Assembly: GCA_002320385.1 (NCBI GenBank)
Contig: DCKN01000005.1
Coordinates: 4,323-23,427 of the forward strand
DNA from: Proteobacteria bacterium UBA1673
GTDB taxonomy: Bacteria; Pseudomonadota; Gammaproteobacteria; Comchoanobacterales; Comchoanobacteraceae
Direction of reading: 5' to 3'
Length of the DNA: 19,105 nucleotides
In this document: piece by piece, positions 8,925-15,432 of the stretch
Position numbering within the stretch: the stretch's first letter is position 1
Layout of the letters: the number at the start of each line of letters is the position of its first letter
Position numbers and translations under genes: made by a program
The notes under the pieces: generated by a model
Told to the model about the DNA's origin: nothing
Seen by the model: the letters and a program-made list of their open reading frames with translations, nothing else
Database searches by the model: none

Positions 8925-9401
8925 TTATATTGTGCGTCTCTGACTACAAAAGTGCCAAAACGCATTTAAAAGACGAATCCAACAAGCCACATAGCCCATA
9001 CTCATCATCAGAAAAAACGTTGTTGACATCATATGAAAATGCTGAAATGGTACAACAAAAAATCGATAAATCATGCAGACCATGAAACCTGTGACAACAC
9101 TTAAAATAAGATGGATTCGTCCACTATTCAATGATGGCTGAGATTCACAGGATGAACTAGAACACAAGCGAAGTACCAACGTTAAGACCAATAGCTCAGC
9201 GACCACACAACAACAGGGTATATGCTCAAGAAACATGAGTATTGCCGAGACCATAGCAAGTGTAATAGTGGCACGAAAAGTCTCAAATAGCGTCGATTGA
9301 TCACTGAAATTGAGGCTATTATCAACCAAATAAAGTAACTCGCGTTCGAAAAACATGCATGCTGATCGTATCGAATGGATGATGACATTGGTTTTTCTCA
9401 T
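8925..9401 (-). CDS. Unrecognised four-helix membrane protein
   Basis: A 158-residue protein that I do not recognise. It has a polar N-terminus with several charged residues (1-40), then four hydrophobic stretches at about 42-58, 62-79, 97-118 and 124-145, and a short basic end QRR. Cysteines are frequent, including a CCC triplet at 63-65 inside the second helix and another pair (C80, C85) in the loop after it. It starts with ATG at 9401 without an obvious Shine-Dalgarno sequence. A perfect TATAAT lies upstream (9441-9436, minus strand). It is 90 bases downstream of thyA on the same strand and converges with trmJ. The regular helix/loop pattern argues for a real gene, but no family can be named. 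Confidence 0.6.
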   Translation of the reverse strand: MRKTNVIIHSIRSACMFFERELLYLVDNSLNFSDQSTLFETFRATITLAMVSAILMFLEHIPCCCVVAELLVLTLVLRLCSSSSCESQPSLNSGRIHLILSVVTGFMVCMIYRFFVVPFQHFHMMSTTFFLMMSMGYVACWIRLLNAFWHFCSQRRTI

Positions 9402-9435
9402 AGCATATATTAATTAGATAATAATGCTATGATAC

Positions 9436-9465
9436 ATTATAACGTAATGACAGTCAACCCACTGT
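9436..9465 (-). promoter_or_regulatory. TATAAT box with small inverted repeat before the membrane-protein gene
   Basis: Read on the minus strand, a perfect TATAAT occupies 9441-9436, about 35 bases before the start codon at 9401. No -35 hexamer is found at 15-18 bases. Instead a 5-bp inverted repeat (ACAGT-6-ACTGT, 9450-9465) covers that position, which could be an operator or the remains of a hairpin after thyA. No T-run follows it, so it is not a typical terminator. Confidence 0.3.
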
Positions 9466-9491
9466 GTGTTAAGAATCCAAGTTTTTATGCT

Positions 9492-10340
9492 CTAAACTGT
9501 GAATGGATATTTGATCGCATCATGATGATGATAGTTTTCGACCTCAAAGTCATCAAGTGAAACCCAAGTCTCTAAATCTTCCAGTGTTTTAATTTGTGGA
9601 TTAATACGCATAACTGGAGAAGAAAATGGCTTACGAGAACACTGCAACTTCATCAGTTCAAGCTGGTCCTCATAGATATGGCAATTTACTATTTTGTGAT
9701 ACGCCATTGCTGGTTTTTTACCAGTAATTTGTGCCATAAGTGCCAGAAAGACATACACCTGAACCATATTGAAATTGAGACCCAATGGAACGTCACAAGA
9801 TCGTTGGGTGCTATTTAAAAAAAGTTGATCTCCCACTAAAGAAAAATGATGCGAATAAAGACAGGGACGCAAACATCCCATATCAAATGCCCCAGGATGA
9901 TAAAAAGTATAAATTTCAGCCCTATCATCAATACCATTTCTAAGATCATGATAAATTTTTGATAAAAGATCTAAATCACCACCCAGAGGCCGTGGAAAGG
10001 CTCGTCCTATTGCACCATAAACCAGCCCCATATCGTCAACACCACGACGATTAGGATTGGCAAGCCACGCTTCATTGGCATTGGCATTCAAATCCCAGGT
10101 TTTCGTTCCCAATGATCGAAATTGCTCAGCATTACGATACCCGCGTATATAACCTAATATCTCTGCCACAGCAGACTTCCAATAACTTTTTCGTGTAGTG
10201 ACCAAAGGAAAAGTTGACAAGCTTACATCATAGCTCAAATCTGCGTTAATAACAGTTAAACAACGTTTACCAGTTCGGGGATTGGTAACCCACTCACCAT
10301 GGTTAATGATTCGTTCACACAATTGCAGATATTGGTCCAT
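9492..10340 (-). CDS. thyA: Thymidylate synthase ThyA
   Basis: ThyA makes dTMP from dUMP with methylene-tetrahydrofolate, in the cytoplasm. The protein is 282 residues from the preferred start and resembles the Vibrio-type enzyme rather than that of E. coli K-12. The nucleophile lies in [12 protein letters not shown] (Cys162 counted from the GTG, Cys160 from the ATG). QRSCDVPLG binds the dUMP phosphate, followed by LNFNMVQVY and CHIYEDQLE near the nucleotide sugar. Two in-frame starts exist: GTG 10346 and ATG 10340. The ATG is favoured because AGAGG (10350-10346) lies 5 bases before it, and relatives begin at that residue. It stops with TAG, which shows that TAG is a working stop in this genome. 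It has its own promoter. Confidence 0.96.
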   Translation of the reverse strand: MDQYLQLCERIINHGEWVTNPRTGKRCLTVINADLSYDVSLSTFPLVTTRKSYWKSAVAEILGYIRGYRNAEQFRSLGTKTWDLNANANEAWLANPNRRGVDDMGLVYGAIGRAFPRPLGGDLDLLSKIYHDLRNGIDDRAEIYTFYHPGAFDMGCLRPCLYSHHFSLVGDQLFLNSTQRSCDVPLGLNFNMVQVYVFLALMAQITGKKPAMAYHKIVNCHIYEDQLELMKLQCSRKPFSSPVMRINPQIKTLEDLETWVSLDDFEVENYHHHDAIKYPFTV

Positions 10341-10371
10341 TGGCACCTCTGTAGTTATTGATAAGGTAAAA

Positions 10372-10400
10372 ATTATAACGACTTATGCTTCCTGAAACAA
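10372..10400 (-). promoter_or_regulatory. thyA promoter
   Basis: On the minus strand TTGTTT (10400-10395) and a perfect TATAAT (10377-10372) are separated by 17 bases. Transcription would start near 10365, leaving a leader of about 25 bases that contains the AGAGG ribosome site. It separates thyA from the broken gene upstream. Confidence 0.6.
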
Positions 10401-10419
10401 CCATAAAGATTGATTCACA

Positions 10420-11136
10420 TCATAAACCACATCGTTCAAAGACAGAGATATTATCACTCGGAGCATAAGGTTCAGTCAATGAGACATCAACATAACCACA
10501 GTAATGACTTGATTGATCGCTATTGGTAATTAAAGTGTCTGATCTCAGCGCTTGACAAACAGTCTGTAGAAAATAATTAGTTTTAAGATAGTTGAAGTTT
10601 GACGCAAAAATATTAAATAGCGAGCGAAAAGATAAAAATACAGTATGAACCGAAGATCGTAAAACATCTGAAAAGTGATAAGAAAAGGACGGATCATCAT
10701 GAGAATTTGAAGTAATGACATGATCTAGCATCGCCTGCTGGGCAAAAACATGAAACATCTTTAAATGAACACAAGTCATAATAAAAAACGAAAAAGTGAA
10801 CAATATGGGTAATACAATCGAGTAAATCTGCAAGCCAAGATAGACAATAAGTGCAACTGTGGGCTTATAAGTTAAAAACAGTGCACATTGAGATAAGACT
10901 AAAGAAAGCAAGCAAACTAAAAGTCGAAGAATATAAAATCGCTTACCGGTTAAAGAATAAATACAGAACTTAGAGCGGTCAACTAACCATGGCAAGTCGA
11001 TATAATTTGTACTGTTATTCTGAGCAACAGGTGACTTCCTTTCCTTATTATAAAGCGTATCGATACGCAGTGATTGACTCTCAAGCAAATGAACAACATC
11101 TATAGACTCTTTCATAAGTGAGCTAATATTTAGCAA
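10420..11136 (-). pseudogene. C-terminal membrane fragment of the broken gene (238 residues)
   Basis: The piece follows the TGA directly: the codon after the stop is TTG at 11136, and the first ATG is at 11115 (residue 8), neither with a ribosome site. It has a hydrophilic stretch to about residue 65, two long hydrophobic helices at about 67-89 and 93-122, and a polar C-terminal 115 residues rich in Ser and His. If the full protein once existed, it was anchored by these two helices with large soluble parts on both sides. No family recognised. Confidence 0.45.
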
Positions 11137-11430
11137 TCATTCATTTTGAGATTCAAAATCAAAAATACTTGCAAGATCGCAAAATCTCAGACTCAACAAT
11201 TTCTGTGGATTTTCACTGAGGATCTTCAAAAGATCAGACATTTTACTTCTCATTGCATTGCGCACAAAAAGGTCGTTGAAATCTAAAAATCGACGGCTAA
11301 ACTGGTGAAAACTAGAATAATCATAAGTCCATTGTGGACCCTGAGACGCAACTTTATTAGACGCATCTAGGACAAGAGCTGCATACCATTCTTTGCACTG
11401 TTGACGCTCAAGAAGATTTGATATACTCAA
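11137..11430 (-). pseudogene. Middle fragment of the broken gene (97 residues)
   Basis: This piece is bounded by a TTG at 11430 and the TGA at 11137. The frame is in fact open upstream to 11499 (23 more codons, no ATG), so the TTG is unlikely to be a true start. It is hydrophilic with aromatic-rich stretches (WTYDYSSFHQF, residues 34-44) and a helical second half. It has no ribosome site, supporting the view that it is an internal part of a longer protein. Confidence 0.4.
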
Positions 11431-11499
11431 TGATTTTCGGCGAAAGTTAACAATAGTGCTCGATATATAACTTTGTAGAATAGATAACTTAACTGCTGA

Positions 11500-11952
11500 C
11501 TACACTAAATTATGATTGAGATTACAAGTCCGCGTCAAGTCGTTTGAAATCAATTCATCATGGTTATGTTCGGACAGAAGGCCGATTGAATTAATAGTAG
11601 CATTTAAAAGAGCAATCCCACAATTAATCTGATACTGGGTTGAACAAGCTAACCCGATAGCCCGAATGTATTGCATGCTAAACGGATCCATATTAGAAAA
11701 AGTTAACTTTGGTTGAGACTTCTGAAAGAGTGCTCTGGATAATAGTTCAGAAGACTTTGATTCAGTATACTCGAGGGTCTTTTTTAATAATGATAACGCA
11801 AGACGATCGTTAACACGAAAAAGATAAGATTCCGAAAAACAGTAAAGTCTTATCGTTAGAAGCTTAACACCATATGGGTCTCCAAATTGAATTAAATCGC
11901 CAATAAACGCAACAGGATCGTTGTATACTTGTTTTAGCGTTTTAATAAGCAC
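11500..11952 (-). pseudogene. N-terminal fragment of the broken gene (150 residues)
   Basis: This piece runs from GTG 11952 to the TAG at 11500. It is predicted soluble and helical, with leucine-rich stretches (for example residues 52-60 and 110-125), and has no signal peptide or membrane helix. A GGGG run about 6 bases before the GTG may serve as ribosome site. It is the piece most likely still to be translated, because it keeps the promoter and start. No family recognised. Confidence 0.45.
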
Positions 11953-11980
11953 CGAATACCCCGAAAATAAAACACGAGTT

Positions 11981-12010
11981 ATGATATAGTAGGCAACGGC
12001 GACCTCTCAA
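11981..12010 (-). promoter_or_regulatory. Candidate promoter of the broken gene
   Basis: On the minus strand TTGAGA (12010-12005) and TATCAT (11986-11981) are 18 bases apart, with the GTG start of the broken gene about 29 bases below the -10 box. It faces away from the cysteine desulfurase promoter, so 11953-12154 is a divergent control region. Confidence 0.4.
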
Positions 12011-12124
12011 ATAATTAACCGATTATATTATTGATTTTTAACATTATATTTAAAAAAAATCATCGTCACGATTATACCATGGCCGCATAAAAAAAGCTCA
12101 ACAATGGCGTTATCATACAAAATA

Positions 12125-12133
12125 TGTTACAAT
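12125..12133 (+). promoter_or_regulatory. Extended -10 promoter of the cysteine desulfurase gene
   Basis: TG-T-TACAAT at 12125-12133 is an extended -10 element without a good -35. Transcription would start near 12140, downstream of the longest possible start codon (12104) and 15 bases before ATG 12155. It therefore supports the shorter protein. Confidence 0.4.
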
Positions 12134-12154
12134 AATCAAAAAAGCGTAGTATCG

Positions 12155-13267
12155 ATGCACCACTATTTCGACCACATGGCTTCAACCGCATGCCATCCTG
12201 AAGTTATTAAAACAATGGTACATTACCTAGAAGATTCGCAATTAAACGCGAACGCGAGTGCTACCCACTACAAAGGGATTATCTGCCAAAACGAAATCAA
12301 ACAATTTGAAACAAAATTTCTAAGCTATCTCGGTAAAAAATCAGGACGTATCATTTGGACTAGCGGAGCAACGGAATCAATCAACCTTGCACTACAAGGT
12401 TTATGTCAACAGTACCGACAATGCGGTATGCATATCATATCAACCAATACAGAACACAAAGCAAGTTTAGCAACTTTCGAGAAGCTGAAACAAGAAGGGT
12501 TTAAAATTACGCTTTTGCCGGTGAGAAACAATGGTCTGATTGCAATGGAAGATCTAGAAAAATCGATACAAAAGGATACCATATTAGTATCAATTACGCA
12601 TGTCCACAACGAACTTGGATGCATTCAGGACATCGATAAGATAGGTCAAATCTGTTACAAAAAAGGCATAATGCTACACCTTGATTGCGCTCAAACCATC
12701 GGTAAAACATCGATGCGCTTACCCGACACGGTTACTGCAGCAAGTTTTTCAGCACACAAATGCTATGGTCCACAGGGTATCGGTGCACTCTTTCTAGGTG
12801 ATAAGCCGAAAAGAAAAATTAAACCCATAATCCATGGTGGCGGACAACAATCCGCTGCAAGATCAGGCACAATGTCATTATTTCTAATCGCTGGATTTGT
12901 CAAAGCCATCGACTTATTTCATAACCACCATTTGGATCATGAACAACATTATAAAGAATTAAGACAACGCTTTATCAACAAACTGCACAAGAAAATATCA
13001 TGGAACAGCGATAAACACAAAAGTGCAAAACAACTTATCCATATCTGCCTACCAACCGTCGATTTGAATGCGCTCGAAAAGCTCAAGCAAACATTTTGTC
13101 TATCTAGTCACTCTGCATGCCAGTCAAGTAGTTATTCACACGTACTGAACGCAATTGGTCACACACTGCAACAGCAAGAAACTGCCTTACGCATATCACT
13201 GGCACATGACACCACACTTGAGCAAGTTGATGCATTAATTCTTAACATTAACAATTTGATCCGATAA
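12155..13267 (+). CDS. iscS: IscS/NifS-type cysteine desulfurase
   Basis: A PLP enzyme that takes sulfur from cysteine as a persulfide for Fe-S clusters or tRNA thiolation. From ATG 12155 it is 370 residues. Visible landmarks are the cofactor-stacking H101 in TEHKA, THVHNELG, DCAQTIGK, the PLP lysine K202 in SAHKCYGPQG, RSGT, and the active-site C322 in SSHSACQSSS. Its sequence follows E. coli IscS (404 residues) closely but ends about 25 residues early, missing the tail implicated in IscU binding, and the catalytic loop is two residues shorter. An ATG at 12104 would add 17 residues without homologs, ahead of the likely promoter. No iscR, iscU, iscA or hscA is adjacent. IscS is the best name; a NifS-like paralog is possible. 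Confidence 0.82.
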   Translation: MHHYFDHMASTACHPEVIKTMVHYLEDSQLNANASATHYKGIICQNEIKQFETKFLSYLGKKSGRIIWTSGATESINLALQGLCQQYRQCGMHIISTNTEHKASLATFEKLKQEGFKITLLPVRNNGLIAMEDLEKSIQKDTILVSITHVHNELGCIQDIDKIGQICYKKGIMLHLDCAQTIGKTSMRLPDTVTAASFSAHKCYGPQGIGALFLGDKPKRKIKPIIHGGGQQSAARSGTMSLFLIAGFVKAIDLFHNHHLDHEQHYKELRQRFINKLHKKISWNSDKHKSAKQLIHICLPTVDLNALEKLKQTFCLSSHSACQSSSYSHVLNAIGHTLQQQETALRISLAHDTTLEQVDALILNINNLIR

Positions 13268-13297
13268 CACACACAGTCATGAAAACTGACAGTATTA

Positions 13298-13326
13298 TTG
13301 AAAATAATCAATATTTAGATTAGAAT
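13298..13326 (+). promoter_or_regulatory. Promoter of the OTU-like gene
   Basis: TTGAAA (13298-13303) and TAGAAT (13321-13326) are exactly 17 bases apart, the distance of a sigma-70 promoter. Transcription would start near 13333, 18 bases before the GTG start. The gene thus seems to be expressed on its own and not only by read-through from the desulfurase gene. Confidence 0.5.
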
Positions 13327-13350
13327 CAGAAAACTAAGTCTGGAACAGTT

Positions 13351-14646
13351 GTGCTACTCGATAAAATACCCGATGACTTTATCTTGATTAAAGCCAGCGG
13401 CAATGGATCCTGCGGACCAAATGCCTTAGCCATAATATTTACAAGCCATATTCTCTACGGAACATATAGTAAATACAATATCGACTTGAGCGAGTTTGTC
13501 ATTGCCTGGAATCATTACTATCCACATGACACCATTATCATGAAGCAAGGACATAGCACACAATCTGTCATGCAGAAAATTAAAGAGAAAGTTGCAAAGC
13601 CTGACTTCAGTTTCAAAGATTGTGAAGCAATCATAGCACCTATAATCAGATTTTATTTCATGCTTTACTCAAGAATCAACACAGATGAGCCTTTCATCAG
13701 TGTGCATGAACAATCACAAAAAACTCTGAGCAACCTATTTGACGTGGATGATCAGCTAATCGAGCTAGCCTGTGATATCAAGATGGATATATCTAAAAAA
13801 GTACTATGCACGCGTTATAGTAACGGATGTGGAACGGATAACTCACCATCATTTAGATCGTTTTTCGGTGCTGATGCCATGAATCAAGTAGCCGTTGAGC
13901 TATTGAAACTAGATATTAATTACTCTCTAAAAGGTCCTTTCAACGCTGATGGATCATCTTACGCAGAGTCGATCAAAGCACTGCATGGTTACAATACAGT
14001 CATCGAACAAGACAACGATTCAGAAATCCTAAATCAAATGACTCCAAACACCATCGCATGGATAGGGCCAGAACATGCAAACGACCACGAAATAAAAGAT
14101 GGACAATCGATTCCTGCTTATATTGTCAATTACAATAACACGCATTTCAACGCTGTTTTACCAAAACATGTCATCAATACCTGCTCAGCGGTCAAAGGCT
14201 TATACAGCAATCATTGTCAAGGTAAACGCCTTACGCAGTTATCTGATGAAGAAATATATAATCCTTGCAATATCCCACAACCCAAACCACAAGCAAGAAA
14301 AAAACAGCCGATAGAATCTGGAGTGATAGTAAATTTTACAAACGCACTGATGAGATCCTACTTAGAGCTATGTCTCAATACGGTTCTACCAGCGATACTT
14401 TTCAGTCTATTGTTTGTTTCCGCATGCTGTTATTTTGCTCCAGTTATCACGTTATCAGTACTGTCATCAGTTGCAACCTGGCAATATCTCAATCCATATC
14501 TATCAAGCCACAGCACCGTCGCAAAGCCCCCCTCTGCAGAACTCAAAAGTAAATCATTAAAGAATACAGCAAAACAGAAAAAAATACGCAATAATAAAGA
14601 ACCTCAAATACGATCCTGGTTTAGTTTGCTTAAATTCACAAGATAA
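13351..14646 (+). CDS. Putative OTU-type cysteine protease with membrane tail
   Basis: A 431-residue protein with an OTU-like (ovarian tumour, clan CA deubiquitinase) layout. The candidate nucleophile C21 lies in SGNGSCGPNALA. A middle segment FFGADAMNQVAVELLKLDIN (171-190) resembles the OTU stretch before the central strands. The candidate histidine H265 lies in YNNTHFNAV, with N267 two residues later as the third member. The Asp three residues before Cys in classical OTUs is Asn18. After residue 305 a Pro/Lys-rich linker leads to two adjacent hydrophobic stretches (about 340-362 and 364-381) and a very basic tail (395-431). No signal peptide. Start is GTG 13351 with TGGA 6 bases before. Family membership is inferred from motifs only. 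If correct, it would cleave ubiquitin-like chains, and since bacteria lack ubiquitin its target would be in a eukaryotic host. Confidence 0.6.
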   Translation: MLLDKIPDDFILIKASGNGSCGPNALAIIFTSHILYGTYSKYNIDLSEFVIAWNHYYPHDTIIMKQGHSTQSVMQKIKEKVAKPDFSFKDCEAIIAPIIRFYFMLYSRINTDEPFISVHEQSQKTLSNLFDVDDQLIELACDIKMDISKKVLCTRYSNGCGTDNSPSFRSFFGADAMNQVAVELLKLDINYSLKGPFNADGSSYAESIKALHGYNTVIEQDNDSEILNQMTPNTIAWIGPEHANDHEIKDGQSIPAYIVNYNNTHFNAVLPKHVINTCSAVKGLYSNHCQGKRLTQLSDEEIYNPCNIPQPKPQARKKQPIESGVIVNFTNALMRSYLELCLNTVLPAILFSLLFVSACCYFAPVITLSVLSSVATWQYLNPYLSSHSTVAKPPSAELKSKSLKNTAKQKKIRNNKEPQIRSWFSLLKFTR

Positions 14647-14655
14647 TGATAAAAT
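14626..14655 (+). promoter_or_regulatory. Candidate hemJ promoter
   Basis: TTGCTT (14626-14631) and TAAAAT (14650-14655) with 18 bases between lie across the end of the OTU-like gene. Both boxes deviate from consensus by one or two bases, so this is a weak call. Confidence 0.3.
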
Positions 14656-14680
14656 AGGCTATTCCTAACACAAAAATACA

Positions 14681-15112
14681 ATGATCTATCTATGGCTCAA
14701 GGCATTTCATCTAATCAGTATTATCTGCTGGTTTGCTGGTCTATTTTATTTACCAAGACTTTATGTCTACCATAGCGAAGCTTCGGACTCAATCTCAAAC
14801 GAGCGATTTAAGGTCATGGAGAGAAAACTTCACAACATTATCATGCTGCCAGCCCTATCTGCAGTGCTACTAACTGGTGGAAGCTTGTTTTATTTAAATG
14901 CCGACGTCTACCTTGCGAACCGTTGGTTTTTTGTAAAAATGGCGGCAATTGCTCTACTAATCGCGTTTCAGGCACGGTGCACATGGCATATGCTACAATT
15001 TAGAAAAGATAAAAACGAGTTCACAAGGAAGTATTACATCCCATTCAACGAGATCCCGTCTGTCCTTCTAATTTGTATCATCATTATGGTTGTTGTCAAA
15101 CCGTATCAATAA
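14681..15112 (+). CDS. hemJ: Protoporphyrinogen IX oxidase HemJ
   Basis: HemJ converts protoporphyrinogen IX to protoporphyrin IX in the inner membrane, the next-to-last step of haem synthesis in bacteria without HemG or HemY. The 143 residues have the family's usual length and four membrane helices. Signatures are H10 in LKAFHLISIICWFAGLFYLP, R26 and H31 in RLYVYH, K86 in RWFFVK, and the C-terminal FNEIPSVLLICIIIMVVVKP. His and Lys residues of this set are reported as essential in the family. It is preceded by a 34-base gap after the OTU-like gene and converges with the small basic ORF, the two stop codons touching. It fits the cytochrome c maturation genes further right. Confidence 0.93.
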   Translation: MIYLWLKAFHLISIICWFAGLFYLPRLYVYHSEASDSISNERFKVMERKLHNIIMLPALSAVLLTGGSLFYLNADVYLANRWFFVKMAAIALLIAFQARCTWHMLQFRKDKNEFTRKYYIPFNEIPSVLLICIIIMVVVKPYQ

Positions 15113-15253
15113 TTAAAAATGCTGCACATAAGTTGATTTTTTCTTGGTAATTCGTCTAGCACGAACTGGAACAAGAGCAACCTTTGGGGTGACACGCATT
15201 GATTGAACAGTATCAAAAGTTAACCAGTTTAGAAATGATGAAATAAAACGCAT
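15113..15253 (-). CDS. Small basic protein of 46 residues
   Basis: A short minus-strand gene from ATG 15253 to TAA 15113. A perfect GGAGG (15263-15259) lies 5 bases before the ATG, the best ribosome site in the window. An ATG at 15265 in the same frame would make the GGAGG part of the coding sequence and is less likely. The protein starts with an amphipathic or weakly hydrophobic stretch MRFISSFLNWLTF, then a middle VTPKVALVPV, and a basic part RARRITKKK. Net charge is clearly positive; no cysteine, no clear signal peptide. A promoter-like pair lies upstream (15267-15296). The family is not recognised. It could be a membrane-associated or nucleic-acid-binding small protein. It fills most of the otherwise geneless stretch between hemJ and gltA. 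Confidence 0.5.
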   Translation of the reverse strand: MRFISSFLNWLTFDTVQSMRVTPKVALVPVRARRITKKKSTYVQHF

Positions 15254-15266
15254 TGATTCCTCCATA

Positions 15267-15296
15267 ATTACAAATGCAACCATGGTATAGGTTCAA
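15267..15296 (-). promoter_or_regulatory. Candidate promoter of the small basic protein
   Basis: On the minus strand TTGAAC (15296-15291) and TGTAAT (15272-15267) are 18 bases apart. Transcription would start just before the GGAGG ribosome site, giving a very short leader. Confidence 0.4.
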
Positions 15297-15314
15297 TTTG
15301 TTAATCGTGCAGGA

Positions 15315-15378
15315 TTTTTTTAAAATAAGAAAAAAATTCAGATCCAATGACGGCCATTTAAAAAAAAATAGAAAAAAA
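15315..15378. other. A-tract cluster upstream of gltA
   Basis: Four homopolymer runs lie in 64 bases: T7 at 15315-15321, A7 at 15330-15336, A9 at 15360-15368 and A7 at 15372-15378. The last two are directly upstream of the gltA -10 region, where such runs act as UP elements contacted by the alpha subunit of polymerase or bend the DNA. No gene is seen between 15297 and 15432. Confidence 0.5.
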
Positions 15379-15397
15379 CATACAATTTTTCAGCATT

Positions 15398-15406
15398 TGC
15401 TATAAT
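15398..15406 (+). promoter_or_regulatory. gltA extended -10 promoter
   Basis: TG-C-TATAAT at 15398-15406 is a perfect extended -10. The hexamer 17 bases upstream (ACATAC) is poor, as is common for extended -10 promoters; A-tracts upstream may compensate. The start codon is at 15433, giving a leader of about 20 bases. Confidence 0.65.
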
Positions 15407-15432
15407 CAAAGGGTTAGAAATGGATTATCAAC

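Larger units (their letters stand above)
10420..11952 (-). pseudogene. Broken gene: one 511-codon frame with two internal stops
   Basis: Three minus-strand open frames (11952-11500, 11430-10420 interrupted at 11139) lie in exactly the same frame. The 69 bases between the first and second translate without a stop, so the whole is one frame of 511 codons interrupted only by TAG at 11502-11500 and TGA at 11139-11137. No frameshift is needed. The product would be a helical soluble N-terminal two-thirds with a C-terminal part bearing two membrane helices; I recognise no family. TAG (thyA) and TGA (secF, trmJ) are genuine stops here, so general recoding is excluded. The best reading is a recently inactivated gene. 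Alternatives are specific read-through, sequencing error, or independent translation of the pieces from TTG/ATG restarts. It starts with GTG at 11952 behind a plausible promoter. Confidence 0.6.

Noticed and set aside
10420..11952. Genome-wide recoding of TAG or TGA to explain the broken frame
   Set aside because: thyA ends with TAG, and secF and trmJ end with TGA, at the normal protein ends. Genome-wide reassignment would extend these proteins.
12104..12154. 17-residue N-terminal extension of the cysteine desulfurase
   Set aside because: It has no counterpart in the family, and the extended -10 at 12125-12133 would put transcription start behind it.
13287..13310. ATTATT-GAA-AATAAT palindrome after the desulfurase gene as terminator or operator
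   Set aside because: It is AT-only, has a 3-base loop and no T-run, and it overlaps the -35 box of the next gene; it is probably chance.
14265..14552. 95-codon plus-strand ORF inside the OTU-like gene
   Set aside because: It is an out-of-frame shadow with low-complexity translation and no ribosome site.
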